Shown here one piece after another: positions 8,641-17,409 of a stretch of 64,000 nt of DNA. The notes beneath the pieces are model-generated. The model ran no database searches and had not been told where the DNA came from. It worked only from the letters and a program-made list of their open reading frames with translations. Source of the DNA: Roseburia sp. (GTDB taxonomy: Bacteria; Bacillota; Clostridia; Lachnospirales; Lachnospiraceae); the NCBI GenBank assembly GCA_019421345.1, contig JAHZFL010000005.1, positions 62,001-126,000 on the forward strand, read 5' to 3'. The number at the start of each line of letters is the position of its first letter. Position 1 is the first letter of the stretch. The translations under genes were made by a program, and so were the position numbers.

Positions 8641-9996
8641 ATGCAAAAAACAGGTAAAAAGAATAAAATCCGATGCGGAAGATCGGAGCGTTCTCTCAAA
8701 ATCGTGGCGGCAGTCGTCTCGCTCCTCTTTGCAGCGTTTATGCTTTATCCGATGATATTTGCGGTTTCAAGCGCAATGAAGGATAACGCAAAGATTTATG
8801 AGGTACCGCCGAAGCTTCTGCCGAATCAGGCAAACAGTGTGTCGTTGGTATTTGATTATACAGATAGGAAGTTTGACAGCGAGGAACAGATGAAGGATAC
8901 GGTATTAAGAGATAATATCCTTGCAATGTTTGGGGTCAATTATAAGATGGCAGACGAGTCTATCATGGAGATTCAGATTTACGGAATGAAGGACGGGAAA
9001 ACGATCTTTCACTCCCGCGCGCATCAGATGAAGCTGCAGATGGAATGTGACTATGGAATTTATAAGGGCACGGCAATTAAGACGGAGGTGCTTTTGCACA
9101 GCGACCGCTATCTGCGTGCCAGTGAGTCGATCGGCTATGAGTTTGATCCTGCGGGCGGCTTGGAGCTACCGGAAACAGGGCTTTCCGACCGCTTCTTAGA
9201 GCCGGTGTCCGCGCTTTTAGCAGAGAAGTACCCGACAAGCGGAACGTTAGTCAGCGTTGGCGATAAGGTAAAGAATCTTTTAAATCTTGAGAGCTTTAAG
9301 TACTATTTGCAGATGCCGGAATATATTTATCCAAACAATGAGCGTATCGCACAGCTTGGATTTATGACATTCGTATTAAACAGTGTGATCGTCATTGGTT
9401 TTGCAATGGTTGCGCAGGTGATCTTATGCTCCGTGTGTGCGTTTGTGATCAGCAGACAGCTTTCTCCGCGGGCGTCCAAGGCAGTGCTTTTATTTTTCCT
9501 CGGAGGTATGATGATACCGTTTGCAAGTATCATGCTGCCGCAGTTAATTATGTACCGTCAGATGGGAGCTTACAATAATTATGCAGCGCTGCTGCTGCCG
9601 TTCCTTTATCCGTATGGCTTTTATGTGTATTTGTATAAAGGATTTTTTGATCAGATTCCGGGAAGCTATTTTGAAGCGGCTTCTTTGGACGGCGCGGGAA
9701 GCCTCTATTTGTACAGTAAAATCTGTATGCCGCTTTCAAAACCGATTATTTCGCTTATTGCACTGCAGACGTTTATCGGAAACTGGAATGATTTCTTCTG
9801 GGCATGGCTGGTGACAGAGGATCAAAAGCTTTGGACTTTGAATGTGGCGCTTTATAATATCTCTAATAATGTGGGAACAAAGCAGAACGCACTGATGGGG
9901 CTTGCAGTCGTGACAGTCACACCGGTAATTTTGCTGTCCATTCTGTTCTCCAAACAACTGAAGCAGAGTATCGTTGCATCCGGTGTGAAAGGATAA
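8641..9996 (+). CDS. Sugar ABC transporter permease (UgpE type) with large extracellular insert
   Basis: A 451-residue protein; typical UgpE-like permeases have about 280. Helix 1 is near residues 20-43 (IVAAVVSLLFAAFMLYPMIF). The next membrane helix begins only near residue 240. Between them, roughly residues 55-225 form a polar stretch (for example DYTDRKFDSEEQ and KTEVLLHSDRYLRASES) that should face the outside, where the binding protein docks. The C-terminal half is a normal permease with EAA loop YFEAASLDGAGSLYLYSKICMPLSKP. It is co-transcribed with the UgpA-like gene and ends nine bases before the beta-helix gene. The insert is not a sequencing artefact: the frame is continuous. Confidence 0.88.
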   Translation: MQKTGKKNKIRCGRSERSLKIVAAVVSLLFAAFMLYPMIFAVSSAMKDNAKIYEVPPKLLPNQANSVSLVFDYTDRKFDSEEQMKDTVLRDNILAMFGVNYKMADESIMEIQIYGMKDGKTIFHSRAHQMKLQMECDYGIYKGTAIKTEVLLHSDRYLRASESIGYEFDPAGGLELPETGLSDRFLEPVSALLAEKYPTSGTLVSVGDKVKNLLNLESFKYYLQMPEYIYPNNERIAQLGFMTFVLNSVIVIGFAMVAQVILCSVCAFVISRQLSPRASKAVLLFFLGGMMIPFASIMLPQLIMYRQMGAYNNYAALLLPFLYPYGFYVYLYKGFFDQIPGSYFEAASLDGAGSLYLYSKICMPLSKPIISLIALQTFIGNWNDFFWAWLVTEDQKLWTLNVALYNISNNVGTKQNALMGLAVVTVTPVILLSILFSKQLKQSIVASGVKG

Positions 9997-10005
9997 GGAA
10001 AAGAC

Positions 10006-11826
10006 ATGACAGACTTAAAGAAATTTGATATACTGACAGAACAGTTAAATGAGATGCAGATTCAGCTTCCGCACACAGAGCGTGTGGTAAATGCCGCGGA
10101 TTTTGGCGTGCGTGCGGGAGCGGCGTGTGATAACACCAACGCCTTTTTTGAGGCGCTTTCCTATTGCAGGAGTATAAAGGCTGCAAGGCTCATCGTTCCC
10201 AAAGGCGTTTATTATTTTAAATCCTGCGAGACAGACGCATATCTTTCCTTGGATGAGATGGAGGATTTCGTTCTGGACGGAGGTGGCAGTGAATTTATTT
10301 TTGAATCACTGCATTCCTATCTCTCGATCAGAAAAAGCAGGCGTGTGCTGGTAAAGAACCTGATTCTTGACTGGAACTGGGAGAAGGCTCCGCTTGCAAG
10401 CGTAGGCGTTGTAACGAGGGTCGCGGAGGACGGAAGCTTTATAGAATGCAGCTTCCCCGAACATGAGAGTGTCTCGGCGGATATGAAGTTTTCTATCGTG
10501 GGACCGTTTGACCCGACGCGCTACACGCCCGGCTGTCCGGGCGGCATTGAGTTCCGTCCATATCGCAATGATCATGTGAAAAAAAGCGGGGATGCGGCTT
10601 CGGATGAGAAGATGCAGCAGTTGGTGCGTGAGTTATCCAATATTTTTCTGCCAAAACAGGAAAAGGCGGGGGAGAATGTTCTGCGGTTTTATACCGTAGA
10701 CGCCGATTTTACAAAGGCACATTTTAAGCGCGGCGACTGTTTCCGTTTTCGCCATTTTGAATACAGTATTTTAACGGTGCCGATCGAGGATTCCACAGAT
10801 GTTACGCTGGATCATGTAACGATTTACGGTTCTCCGGGAAATGGGTTTGTCGGAAATGGAGATATTCACGGCCTTCATTTTAAAGGCTGCCGTGTGACGG
10901 TGCGTCCGGGAACGGTCCGCAGCATCTCGACCGTGACAGATTGTCTGCACGTCTGCAATTCACAGGGAAATTTCATCATTGAGGACTGTGAGTTCGGATA
11001 TGCGGGAGATGACTGCATCAATATCCACGATAATTCCTCGATGGGAATTGTACCTATGGGAACGCATACGCTGCTGGCGCTGCGCGTCACAAAGGAGGCT
11101 GTTTTGTTTGAAGCAGGCTATCCGGTAGAGCTGCGTGGTCCCGATCTGTCACCGACCGGTTTTTCCTCGGTGCTGCGTGAGGTGAGCTACCGGCCGGAGG
11201 AGAGAAGCTGCGTGCTGACCTTTGAGGATGAGCTGCCAAAGAATTTATCATCCGATACCGTTCTTTGGAATAAGCGTTTCCAGACGCATAATTATATCAT
11301 CCGTAATTGCAGATTTGTGAATAACCGTGCCAGAGGGGTGCTGCTGCAGGGTTCAAACGGTCTGGTGGAAAATAATGTGTTTGAAAATATTCAGGGCGCT
11401 GCGATCCAGATCGAGACGGGGTGCGAGTCGCGCTGGAGTGAGGGACACGGTGTAAAAAATCTGATTCTGCGAGGAAATGTCATTCGTCATTGTGACCTAA
11501 ACGCATGGCAGATGGCGGAGCTTTATATGGGCGTGTATCTTCCCGACGGAAGAACCGAGACGCCGGTGTTTGAGAATATCTTGATTGAGGATAATTCGTT
11601 TATTGACTGTCCGAGAATGGCGATGTATTTGTCCTCCTGCAGAAACGTCATCGTGCGGGGCAATGCGATCATCAACGCGGGGCAGATGCCGCTTGATACG
11701 CATAACTATGGCTCAAGTACCATGGAAGCGCCGATTTACGGCGAGGAATATCACGGCATCATCCAGTTTGAGAAGGCGAGCGACTGTGTGGAGGAGGGAA
11801 ACCGTATCGTTTCCACGTTGCTATAG
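10006..11826 (+). CDS. Right-handed parallel beta-helix protein, probable glycoside hydrolase
   Basis: A 606-residue protein with no signal peptide. It shows an N-terminal DFGVRAGAACDNTNAFFEAL motif (the pectate-lyase/GH28-like start), beta-helix coils rich in Asn ladders (NCRFVNNRARGVLLQGSNGLVENNVFENIQG), and a likely catalytic patch with TDCLHVCNS and AGDDCINIHDN. The GDDCI motif resembles GH28 polygalacturonases, while the overall organisation also resembles GH110 alpha-1,3-galactosidases; the family cannot be settled by eye. It follows the permease gene by nine bases, so it probably acts in the cytoplasm on the imported oligosaccharide. No ribosome site is strong; AAGGAAAAG precedes the ATG. 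Confidence 0.75.
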   Translation: MTDLKKFDILTEQLNEMQIQLPHTERVVNAADFGVRAGAACDNTNAFFEALSYCRSIKAARLIVPKGVYYFKSCETDAYLSLDEMEDFVLDGGGSEFIFESLHSYLSIRKSRRVLVKNLILDWNWEKAPLASVGVVTRVAEDGSFIECSFPEHESVSADMKFSIVGPFDPTRYTPGCPGGIEFRPYRNDHVKKSGDAASDEKMQQLVRELSNIFLPKQEKAGENVLRFYTVDADFTKAHFKRGDCFRFRHFEYSILTVPIEDSTDVTLDHVTIYGSPGNGFVGNGDIHGLHFKGCRVTVRPGTVRSISTVTDCLHVCNSQGNFIIEDCEFGYAGDDCINIHDNSSMGIVPMGTHTLLALRVTKEAVLFEAGYPVELRGPDLSPTGFSSVLREVSYRPEERSCVLTFEDELPKNLSSDTVLWNKRFQTHNYIIRNCRFVNNRARGVLLQGSNGLVENNVFENIQGAAIQIETGCESRWSEGHGVKNLILRGNVIRHCDLNAWQMAELYMGVYLPDGRTETPVFENILIEDNSFIDCPRMAMYLSSCRNVIVRGNAIINAGQMPLDTHNYGSSTMEAPIYGEEYHGIIQFEKASDCVEEGNRIVSTLL

Positions 11827-11852
11827 ACGCATGAGAAATAAGGAGTATGAAG

Positions 11853-12539
11853 ATGGAGCAGAAGGAGATCCGCAGATGGCTGGAGGCACATGCAGACAGC
11901 AAGTTTCAGAAATTTACTTCCGGGCTGATTCCGGGAAGCGACGAGATTCTGGGCGTGCGGATTCCACTGCTTCGCGGGCTGGCAAAGGAGCTTGCGCGCG
12001 GAGACTGGCGCAGCTATCTTAAGACTGCCGCGGATGATTCTTATGAGGAAATCTGCCTGCAGGGCTTTGTGATCGGTTATGCGAAGGCAGACATTGAGGA
12101 GCTTCTTGCCTATGCGGCGGTCTTTATTCCAAAGATTCATGACTGGTCAGTCAATGACGGGTTCTGCGCGACGTTTAAGATCGCGGGAAAATATCGGCAG
12201 CGGGTGTGGGATTTTCTGATGCAGTATCAGGCTTCCCCGAACGAATTTGAACAGCGTGTGGTGGCGGTCATGCTGATGGACCATTTTCTTGTGCCGGAGT
12301 ACATAAAGGACGTGCTTGGTGTGTGGGATTCGCTGAAGCATGAGGGCTATTACTGTAAGATGGGCGTTGCATGGGGCATTGCCACGGCGTATGCGAAGTT
12401 TCCCGATGAGACACATGCCTTTTTGCTTGACAATCATCTCGATGATTTCACTTATAATAAGGCAATTCAAAAGATGCTCGAATCTTATCGGATTCCGGCG
12501 GAAAAAAAGGAATTGCTTCGGGAAATGAAACGAAAATAA
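11853..12539 (+). CDS. AlkD-like DNA alkylation repair protein
   Basis: A 228-residue all-helical protein of the HEAT-like AlkD/DNA alkylation repair family. Family features are the early LIPGSDEILGVRIPLLRGLAKELA, a central HDWSVNDGFCATFK, and YCKMGVAWGIATAYAKFPDETHAFL near the C-terminus. AlkD enzymes excise positively charged 3- and 7-alkylpurines from DNA without base flipping. Two in-frame ATG codons occur (11847 and 11853); AAGGAG is seven bases before the second but only one before the first, so 11853 is chosen. It follows the beta-helix gene but has no functional link to sugar use. Confidence 0.85.
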   Translation: MEQKEIRRWLEAHADSKFQKFTSGLIPGSDEILGVRIPLLRGLAKELARGDWRSYLKTAADDSYEEICLQGFVIGYAKADIEELLAYAAVFIPKIHDWSVNDGFCATFKIAGKYRQRVWDFLMQYQASPNEFEQRVVAVMLMDHFLVPEYIKDVLGVWDSLKHEGYYCKMGVAWGIATAYAKFPDETHAFLLDNHLDDFTYNKAIQKMLESYRIPAEKKELLREMKRK

Positions 12540-12540
12540 A

Positions 12541-12592
12541 CGGGACAGCGGCAATAAGATTCGTAAAAATTTATTGCTGTTGTCCCGTTTTT
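12541..12592. terminator. Bidirectional terminator between alkD-like and XRE genes
   Basis: The arms CGGGACAGCGGCAATAA (12541-12557) and TTATTGCTGTTGTCCCG (12571-12587) pair over 17 positions with one mismatch or wobble. T5 follows on the plus strand and an AT-rich TTTATTTT run on the minus strand. The right arm encodes the last codons and stop of the XRE gene, so both converging genes use the same hairpin. Confidence 0.85.
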
Positions 12593-12930
12593 CTGACTAC
12601 GGTTAAATCTAATAATTTATTGACTGCCTTCTGCAGGTCAGGATGTTTGCGGTAAGATTCGATCAAGGCGCGTTCGGAGGCTGTGACGTGAAAGAATGTG
12701 TCATCCTCATTATAGCCGAAAGCTGACAGCACGTCTGTGATATTATAAATTTCACACAGCGTCAGGAGCATATCGGCGCTCGGTTTTGCCTGACCGCTTT
12801 CCCATCCATAGATTGTTTTAGGCGCAACATCTAAGGAACGTTCCCCAAGCAGAAAGGAAACATCTTTTACAGTATAATGATTCTTTTTTCTATATTCTTT
12901 TAAAACTTTTGAAATATATTCATTTTTCAT
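12571..12930 (-). CDS. XRE family helix-turn-helix regulator
   Basis: A 119-residue protein with an N-terminal Cro/C1-type helix-turn-helix (residues ~8-62: VLKEYRKKNHYTVKDVSFLLG followed by KTIYGWESGQAKPS). The C-terminal tail has no recognised domain. The start at 12930 is preceded by an AGGGG ribosome site; the frame opens ten codons earlier without one. The gene is divergent from spoVAD and may act on its own promoter in the 180-bp AT-rich gap. Its targets are unknown. Confidence 0.8.
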   Translation of the reverse strand: MKNEYISKVLKEYRKKNHYTVKDVSFLLGERSLDVAPKTIYGWESGQAKPSADMLLTLCEIYNITDVLSAFGYNEDDTFFHVTASERALIESYRKHPDLQKAVNKLLDLTVVRKTGQQQ

Positions 12931-13052
12931 ACCGTAACCCCTACCTTGCAGAATCATCATATAGTACAGATATTTTGACCGTCAATGTATTCTTTATTCA
13001 CGGGAAAATAATAAAAATATATTCTCTAATAATAAGAAAAACGGCGAAAAAA

Positions 13053-13084
13053 GAATGTATTGCGATTTTTGGACGACCATAGTA
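13053..13084 (+). promoter_or_regulatory. Possible forespore (sigma-G-like) promoter for spoVAD
   Basis: GAATG at 13053-13057 and CATAGTA at 13078-13084 resemble the -35 and -10 of SigG promoters, but the 20-base spacer is two longer than the usual 18. spoVA genes are SigG targets in Bacillus, which motivates the call. Confidence 0.3.
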
Positions 13085-13111
13085 AGGAAAGAAAATGAAG
13101 CGAGGGGAAGG

Positions 13112-14128
13112 ATGGATATGAGTGTACAGGTCGGAAAACAGAGTCTGCAGTTTGCGGAGGCGCCTTATATTATCAGCAGCGCCAGCATCGTCGGGAAGAA
13201 GGAGGGCGAAGGTCCGCTTGGAAATTGCTTTGACGTGATCGGGGAGGATGATAAGTTTGGTGCAGATACATGGGAGGAAGCGGAGAGCACGCTCCAAAAG
13301 GAAGCGTTTTCAATGGCAGTCGGTAAGGCGGGGATGAAGGCGGAGGACATCCGCTATCTTTTTTCGGGAGATTTGCTTGGACAGACGATCGCTACCTCCT
13401 TTGGACTGATGGACTATCAGGTGCCGCTGTTCGGGCTTTACGGCGCGTGCAGCACCTGCGGGGAGGCGCTTTCTCTCGGTGCGATGTGTGTGGCGGCGGG
13501 CTATGCAGACCGCGTTGTGGCGATGACGTCCAGCCATTTTGCAAGTGCGGAAAAGCAGTTTCGCTTTCCGTTGGAATACGCCAATCAAAGACCGCTGTCA
13601 GCAACGTGGACGGTGACGGGAAGCGCCGCGTTTGTACTTGGAAAGACGCGCAGCAAGGCGAGGATCACGGGAGTGACCACGGGAAAAATTGTGGATTACG
13701 GCATCAAGGATTCCATGAATATGGGAGCGGCGATGGCACCGGCAGCGGCGGATGTGATCTGCTGTCACCTGTCGGATTTTGGAAGAAGCGCCGCAGATTA
13801 TGATAAGATCATTACCGGAGACCTCGGCACAGTCGGAAAAGAGATCTTGATCGATCTGACCAAACAGGGAGGCTATGACATCAGTCAGGTGCATACAGAC
13901 TGCGGAATTGAAATTTATGACGGAAAGAAGCAGGGAACAGGTGCGGGAGGCTCTGGATGCGGCTGCTCTGCCGTTACGCTCTCCGGTCATTTTTTAAAGA
14001 AGATCGAGGAGGGCAGGTGGAAACGCATTTTATTCGTGCCGACCGGCGCGCTCTTGTCAACCGTTTCGTTTAATGAGGGAATGACGGTGCCGGGGATCGC
14101 CCATGCAGTCGTGATCGAACACGCGTAG
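13112..14128 (+). CDS. spoVAD: Stage V sporulation protein AD
   Basis: A 338-residue thiolase-fold protein with long stretches recalling Bacillus SpoVAD: KKEGEGPLGNCFD, LFGACSTCGEALSLGAM, SSHFASAEKQFRFPLEY, NMGAAMAPAAADV and GAGGSGCGCSAVTLS. SpoVAD sits on the outer face of the spore inner membrane, binds dipicolinic acid and is needed for its uptake. The length matches the family. The ATG at 13112 follows GAGGGGAAG; an ATG at 13118 is an alternative. The usual partner spoVAC is not upstream; instead a divergent XRE gene is there. spoVAE follows after 54 bases. Confidence 0.95.
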   Translation: MDMSVQVGKQSLQFAEAPYIISSASIVGKKEGEGPLGNCFDVIGEDDKFGADTWEEAESTLQKEAFSMAVGKAGMKAEDIRYLFSGDLLGQTIATSFGLMDYQVPLFGLYGACSTCGEALSLGAMCVAAGYADRVVAMTSSHFASAEKQFRFPLEYANQRPLSATWTVTGSAAFVLGKTRSKARITGVTTGKIVDYGIKDSMNMGAAMAPAAADVICCHLSDFGRSAADYDKIITGDLGTVGKEILIDLTKQGGYDISQVHTDCGIEIYDGKKQGTGAGGSGCGCSAVTLSGHFLKKIEEGRWKRILFVPTGALLSTVSFNEGMTVPGIAHAVVIEHA

Positions 14129-14182
14129 CCGTGGGAGACGGACGCGGCGGTCTGTGAGTAAATCAAAAGGAAGGAAAAAAGA

Positions 14183-14539
14183 ATGGATTATATCAATGCA
14201 TTTTGGGTTGGCGGACTGATCTGTGCGCTGGTTCAGATTTTAATGGAAAAGACAAAGCTTTTGCCGGGGCGGATCATGGTGCTTTTGGTGTGTCTGGGCG
14301 CGGTTCTTGGCGCATTGCAGATTTATGAGCCTTTTTTGGAATTTGCGGGCGCAGGAGCAAGCGTGCCGCTGCTGGGCTTTGGAAATGTCCTGTGGAAGGG
14401 TGTAAAGGAGGCGGTGGATCAGAACGGCTTTCTCGGTATTTTTATCGGCGGTTTTCAGTCAAGTGCGGTAGGCATTTCTGCGGCTTTGATTTTCGGGTAT
14501 CTGGCAAGTCTGATCTTCCAGCCAAAGATGAAGCGTTAA
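14183..14539 (+). CDS. spoVAE: Stage V sporulation protein AE (SpoVAEb)
   Basis: A 118-residue integral membrane protein with about three or four helices, matching SpoVAEb in length and in the segments FWVGGLICALVQILMEKTKLLPGRIM and GFLGIFIGGFQSSAVGISAALIFGYLASLIFQPKMKR. It is part of the dipicolinic-acid channel complex of the spore inner membrane. It lies directly after spoVAD, in one presumed forespore operon. Confidence 0.95.
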   Translation: MDYINAFWVGGLICALVQILMEKTKLLPGRIMVLLVCLGAVLGALQIYEPFLEFAGAGASVPLLGFGNVLWKGVKEAVDQNGFLGIFIGGFQSSAVGISAALIFGYLASLIFQPKMKR

Positions 14540-14634
14540 ACGGCTGCCGTTTTTCAACAAAGAATTGCGAAAATATGTTTGTAGTAGTACAATGATCGTT
14601 AGGAGATAAAGGGCTTACAAAAGGAGATACTGGC

Positions 14635-14979
14635 ATGGATGAAACGGCATTGCGGTCGGCCGGAATTGATTATGATGCGGCTTTGGCAAGATTTGTTGGA
14701 AGGAGGGAGCTGTACGAGAAATTTTTGCAGAAATTTCCAGAGGACACACATGAGCGGGATGCGGTGTGCGCGTATCAGGAGCAGAAATTTGACGAGATGC
14801 TTGCGCAGGTACACGCGTTAAAAGGAGTTTGCGGAACGCTGGGGCTTACAAAGCTGTATGAGATCAGCGCAGCGATCGTGAAGGATCTGCGTGCAGAGGA
14901 ATTTGCCGGACTGGAGTCGGGGATGGAGCAGCTTACGGAGGAATATGATAAGCTGTGTCAGGCGATCAGGAAGGCATAG
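14635..14979 (+). CDS. Hpt (histidine phosphotransfer) domain protein
   Basis: A 114-residue all-helical protein formed by a single Hpt domain. The phospho-acceptor is His60 in AQVHALKGVCGTLGL, with the family's HxxKG signature and following Gly-rich helix turn. Stand-alone Hpt proteins shuttle phosphate between a hybrid kinase and a response regulator; neither partner is adjacent. A ribosome site AAAGGAG lies before the ATG. Nothing in the neighbours shows which pathway it serves. Confidence 0.85.
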   Translation: MDETALRSAGIDYDAALARFVGRRELYEKFLQKFPEDTHERDAVCAYQEQKFDEMLAQVHALKGVCGTLGLTKLYEISAAIVKDLRAEEFAGLESGMEQLTEEYDKLCQAIRKA

Positions 14980-15114
14980 AGGGAGAACAACACACTTCGT
15001 GTGAGGATGCGTGTCGCGGCAAAAGTGTGCGTCCTTTCCGGTATGCTGTGACAGTCTTTAAAACTACAAAGGTAAAATTATGCCGCGATGACGTAAATAA
15101 TAAAAGTACGCAGA

Positions 15115-15149
15115 ATATCCTGCATGAGAAAAATGTAGTTGCAGGATAT
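15115..15149. repeat. Inverted repeat in the Hpt-GntR gap
   Basis: ATATCCTGCA (15115-15124) and TGCAGGATAT (15140-15149) are perfect 10-base arms around a 15-base loop. They lie between convergent genes with no T-tract. The remaining 230 bases of the gap show only a small CACAC/GTGTG hairpin near 14990. Confidence 0.5.
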
Positions 15150-15211
15150 GCACCATTTTGCAAAAGCCGCATGCATTTTTGATCGAGGGGAAGCTGCATG
15201 AAATCATCTTT

Positions 15212-15922
15212 TTATAGATGATTATGAGCTTCCGGCGCTTTGAAATATTCGGGATGACGGCAGACGATTTCCGTGTTTGCATTAAAGCCGTCATAAATAT
15301 GGTGAGAGATCGTGTCGGAAAGCTTCTCATAATCTTTGCCCGAAATATACTGCCAGAGCGCCGTGTGCTCGTCGTAGAGCGAAAGGAGCTTCGAGCGATC
15401 CGTAAAGTTTGAAAAGGTGCGGAATCGTTCGTATTGGGAATTGATGTTTTTTAGAAAATCCATGACATTCTTTTTTCCCGCCATTTCATAAAGCGTATTG
15501 TGAAATTCATTGTCACTGCGAATGAAGGCGCGTCCGAGCGCATCCTCGTTAAGTCCGCTTTCCAAAAGCTCGTGCTGCTTTTGGAGAATGAGCCGGATGC
15601 GAAATTCCTGTGATTTGTCATAGGAGGACGCAAGATCACGGAAGATTGCCTGTTCCAGGGTCTCTCTCATATATAAAATATCTGAGATCATATTCAGATC
15701 GATCAGGGATACGAAAGTGCCGATGTGGGGGCGTATTTCTAAAAGCCCCTCTCCGGCAAGCTGTTTGAACGCGTCCCTCACCGGGGTTCTTGAAACATGA
15801 TATTGTGCGGCGGTGTCAATTTCACTGATGGCAGAGCCGGGAGGCAGCTCCAAAAGTAAAATCTGTTCTTTTAATTTTTGATAGACGGCATCTGAGGTGC
15901 CGGTCAGCTTCTTTGCATACAT
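15212..15922 (-). CDS. GntR family regulator (FadR/FCD subfamily), probable uronate repressor
   Basis: A 236-residue protein. Residues 1-75 are a winged helix (KLKEQILLLELPPGSAISEIDTAAQYHVSRTPVRDAFKQLAGEGLLEI). The C-terminal ~150 residues are an FCD ligand-binding domain with metal-site residues expected in DNEFHNTLYEMAGK and the terminal HHIYDGFNAN helices. FCD regulators such as UxuR/ExuR respond to uronates. The gene is divergent from uxuAB, and the gap holds two copies of CTTGTATACAAG, one inside the uxuA promoter. Repression of uxuAB relieved by a hexuronate intermediate is the natural inference. A GGAG site supports the start at 15922. Confidence 0.88.
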   Translation of the reverse strand: MYAKKLTGTSDAVYQKLKEQILLLELPPGSAISEIDTAAQYHVSRTPVRDAFKQLAGEGLLEIRPHIGTFVSLIDLNMISDILYMRETLEQAIFRDLASSYDKSQEFRIRLILQKQHELLESGLNEDALGRAFIRSDNEFHNTLYEMAGKKNVMDFLKNINSQYERFRTFSNFTDRSKLLSLYDEHTALWQYISGKDYEKLSDTISHHIYDGFNANTEIVCRHPEYFKAPEAHNHL

Positions 15923-16073
15923 TGCGATTCTCCAGCGTCTTATTTTTATATTCCCATATTAAAGCGATTTTTCTAAAATTACAATCTCTTTTTTCATACA
16001 TAGAAAAAGGAAAGTCTGGGAAAGCTTGTTAGAAGGAGTATGTCAAAGGTCATGCAAAAGCATGGAAATCCAA

Positions 16074-16085
16074 CTTGTATACAAG
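16074..16085. promoter_or_regulatory. GntR operator, copy 1
   Basis: A perfect 12-bp palindrome CTTGTATACAAG, identical to the copy in the uxuA promoter 125 bp away. It lies 152 bases upstream of the GntR start codon and probably serves autoregulation or looping with copy 2. Confidence 0.7.
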
Positions 16086-16192
16086 ATGATCAAAAGACGT
16101 GATGTGATTTGCGGTAGGGCTGCTGCTATCTCTATAAAAAAGTATAAAAATCATGAATATAATGTGAAAAACAGAAAAATTGGAAAGTGGCG

Positions 16193-16221
16193 TTGACACT
16201 TGTATACAAGCGTGATATAGT
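16193..16221 (+). promoter_or_regulatory. uxuAB promoter with embedded GntR operator
   Basis: -35 TTGACA (16193-16198), 17-base spacer, -10 TATAGT (16216-16221). The palindrome CTTGTATACAAG occupies 16199-16210, directly after the -35, so a bound GntR repressor would block RNA polymerase. Confidence 0.85.
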
Positions 16222-16320
16222 CAAACTATGCGAGGAATGAAAATCACGGGAGTGATACGCAGACAAATGCAACGATTGATAAAAGAATGAGGCGTAAAAG
16301 ACGCCGGAATGGAGGAAAAC

Positions 16321-17370
16321 ATGAAATTATCATTTCGCTGGTACGGAGATGACGACAAGGTGACTTTAGAGAACATCCGTCAGATTCCGGGTATGCATTC
16401 TATCGTGACGGCAGTGTATGATGTACCTGTCGGCGAGGTATGGAGCGAGGAGAGTATTGCGGGCTTGAAAAAGCAGGTAGAGGACGCCGGACTTCATTTT
16501 GAAGTGATTGAGAGTATTCCGGTGCACGAGGACATCAAGCTTGGTAAGCCGTCCCGTGACAAATATATCGAGAATTACTGCGAGAATATCCGCCGTGTGG
16601 CAAAGGCAGGCGTGAAGTGTATCTGCTATAATTTTATGCCGGTATTTGACTGGACGAGAACACAGCTTGACCATGTGCTGCCGGACGGCTCGACCTCTCT
16701 TGTATACTATCAGGAGCAGGTGGATGCGGTAAATCCGCTTGAGAGTGACAGCGATCTGACGCTTCCGGGCTGGGATTCGAGCTACACAAGGGAAGAATTA
16801 AAGAGTGTGGTTGCGGAGTACCATGCGATGTCGGAGGATACGCTTTGGGACAATCTGAAGTATTTTCTGGAGCGGATCATTCCGGTGGCTGCAGAGTGCG
16901 ATGTGAATATGGCAATTCATGAGGACGACCCATGCTGGAGTATTTTCGGTCTGCCGCGCATTATCACCTGCGAGGAGAATATTGACCGTTTCTTAAAGCT
17001 TGTGGACGATAAGCACAGCGGAATTACGTTGTGTACCGGCTCGCTCGGATGCTCGAATAAAAATGATGTTGCAAAAATGGCTGCAAAGTATGCGGCAATG
17101 GGAAGGATCCATTTTGCGCATTTGAGGAATGTAGCCGTGCTGGAGAATGGCTTTGAGGAGCGCGCACATCTTTCCTGCTGCGGATCTCTTGATATGTATG
17201 AGATTGTCAAAGCGCTTCATACGAATGGCTTTACAGGCTATGTGAGACCGGATCACGGAAGAATGATCTGGGGCGAGACGGGCAGAGCCGGCTATGGACT
17301 TTATGACCGTGCGCTTGGGGCAACCTATATCAACGGATTATTCGAGGCAGTGGAGAAAGCATTTGCATAA
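16321..17370 (+). CDS. uxuA: Mannonate dehydratase
   Basis: A 349-residue TIM-barrel enzyme converting D-mannonate to 2-keto-3-deoxy-D-gluconate in hexuronate breakdown. It begins MKLSFRWYGDDDKVTLENIRQIPGM, the usual UxuA start. Metal-ligand motifs are present: MAIHEDDPCW, LCTGSLGCSNKND, FAHLRNV and YVRPDHGRMIWGE. An ATG four codons earlier (16309) is rejected because its own bases form the GGAGG ribosome site five bases before 16321. The gene is transcribed from the GntR-controlled promoter and followed after 39 bases by uxuB. Confidence 0.95.
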   Translation: MKLSFRWYGDDDKVTLENIRQIPGMHSIVTAVYDVPVGEVWSEESIAGLKKQVEDAGLHFEVIESIPVHEDIKLGKPSRDKYIENYCENIRRVAKAGVKCICYNFMPVFDWTRTQLDHVLPDGSTSLVYYQEQVDAVNPLESDSDLTLPGWDSSYTREELKSVVAEYHAMSEDTLWDNLKYFLERIIPVAAECDVNMAIHEDDPCWSIFGLPRIITCEENIDRFLKLVDDKHSGITLCTGSLGCSNKNDVAKMAAKYAAMGRIHFAHLRNVAVLENGFEERAHLSCCGSLDMYEIVKALHTNGFTGYVRPDHGRMIWGETGRAGYGLYDRALGATYINGLFEAVEKAFA

Positions 17371-17409
17371 GGTATTGCGGACAGCTATCTGATTTAGGAG
17401 GAAAAAGAG

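Noticed and set aside
15202..15223. Terminator of the GntR gene
   Set aside because: AATCATCT/AGATGATT forms a stem over the GntR stop, but no T-tract follows on the minus strand and the stem is AT-rich and weak.
16309..16320. Earlier start of uxuA at 16309
   Set aside because: Those bases are themselves the GGAGG ribosome site for 16321, where the typical UxuA sequence begins.
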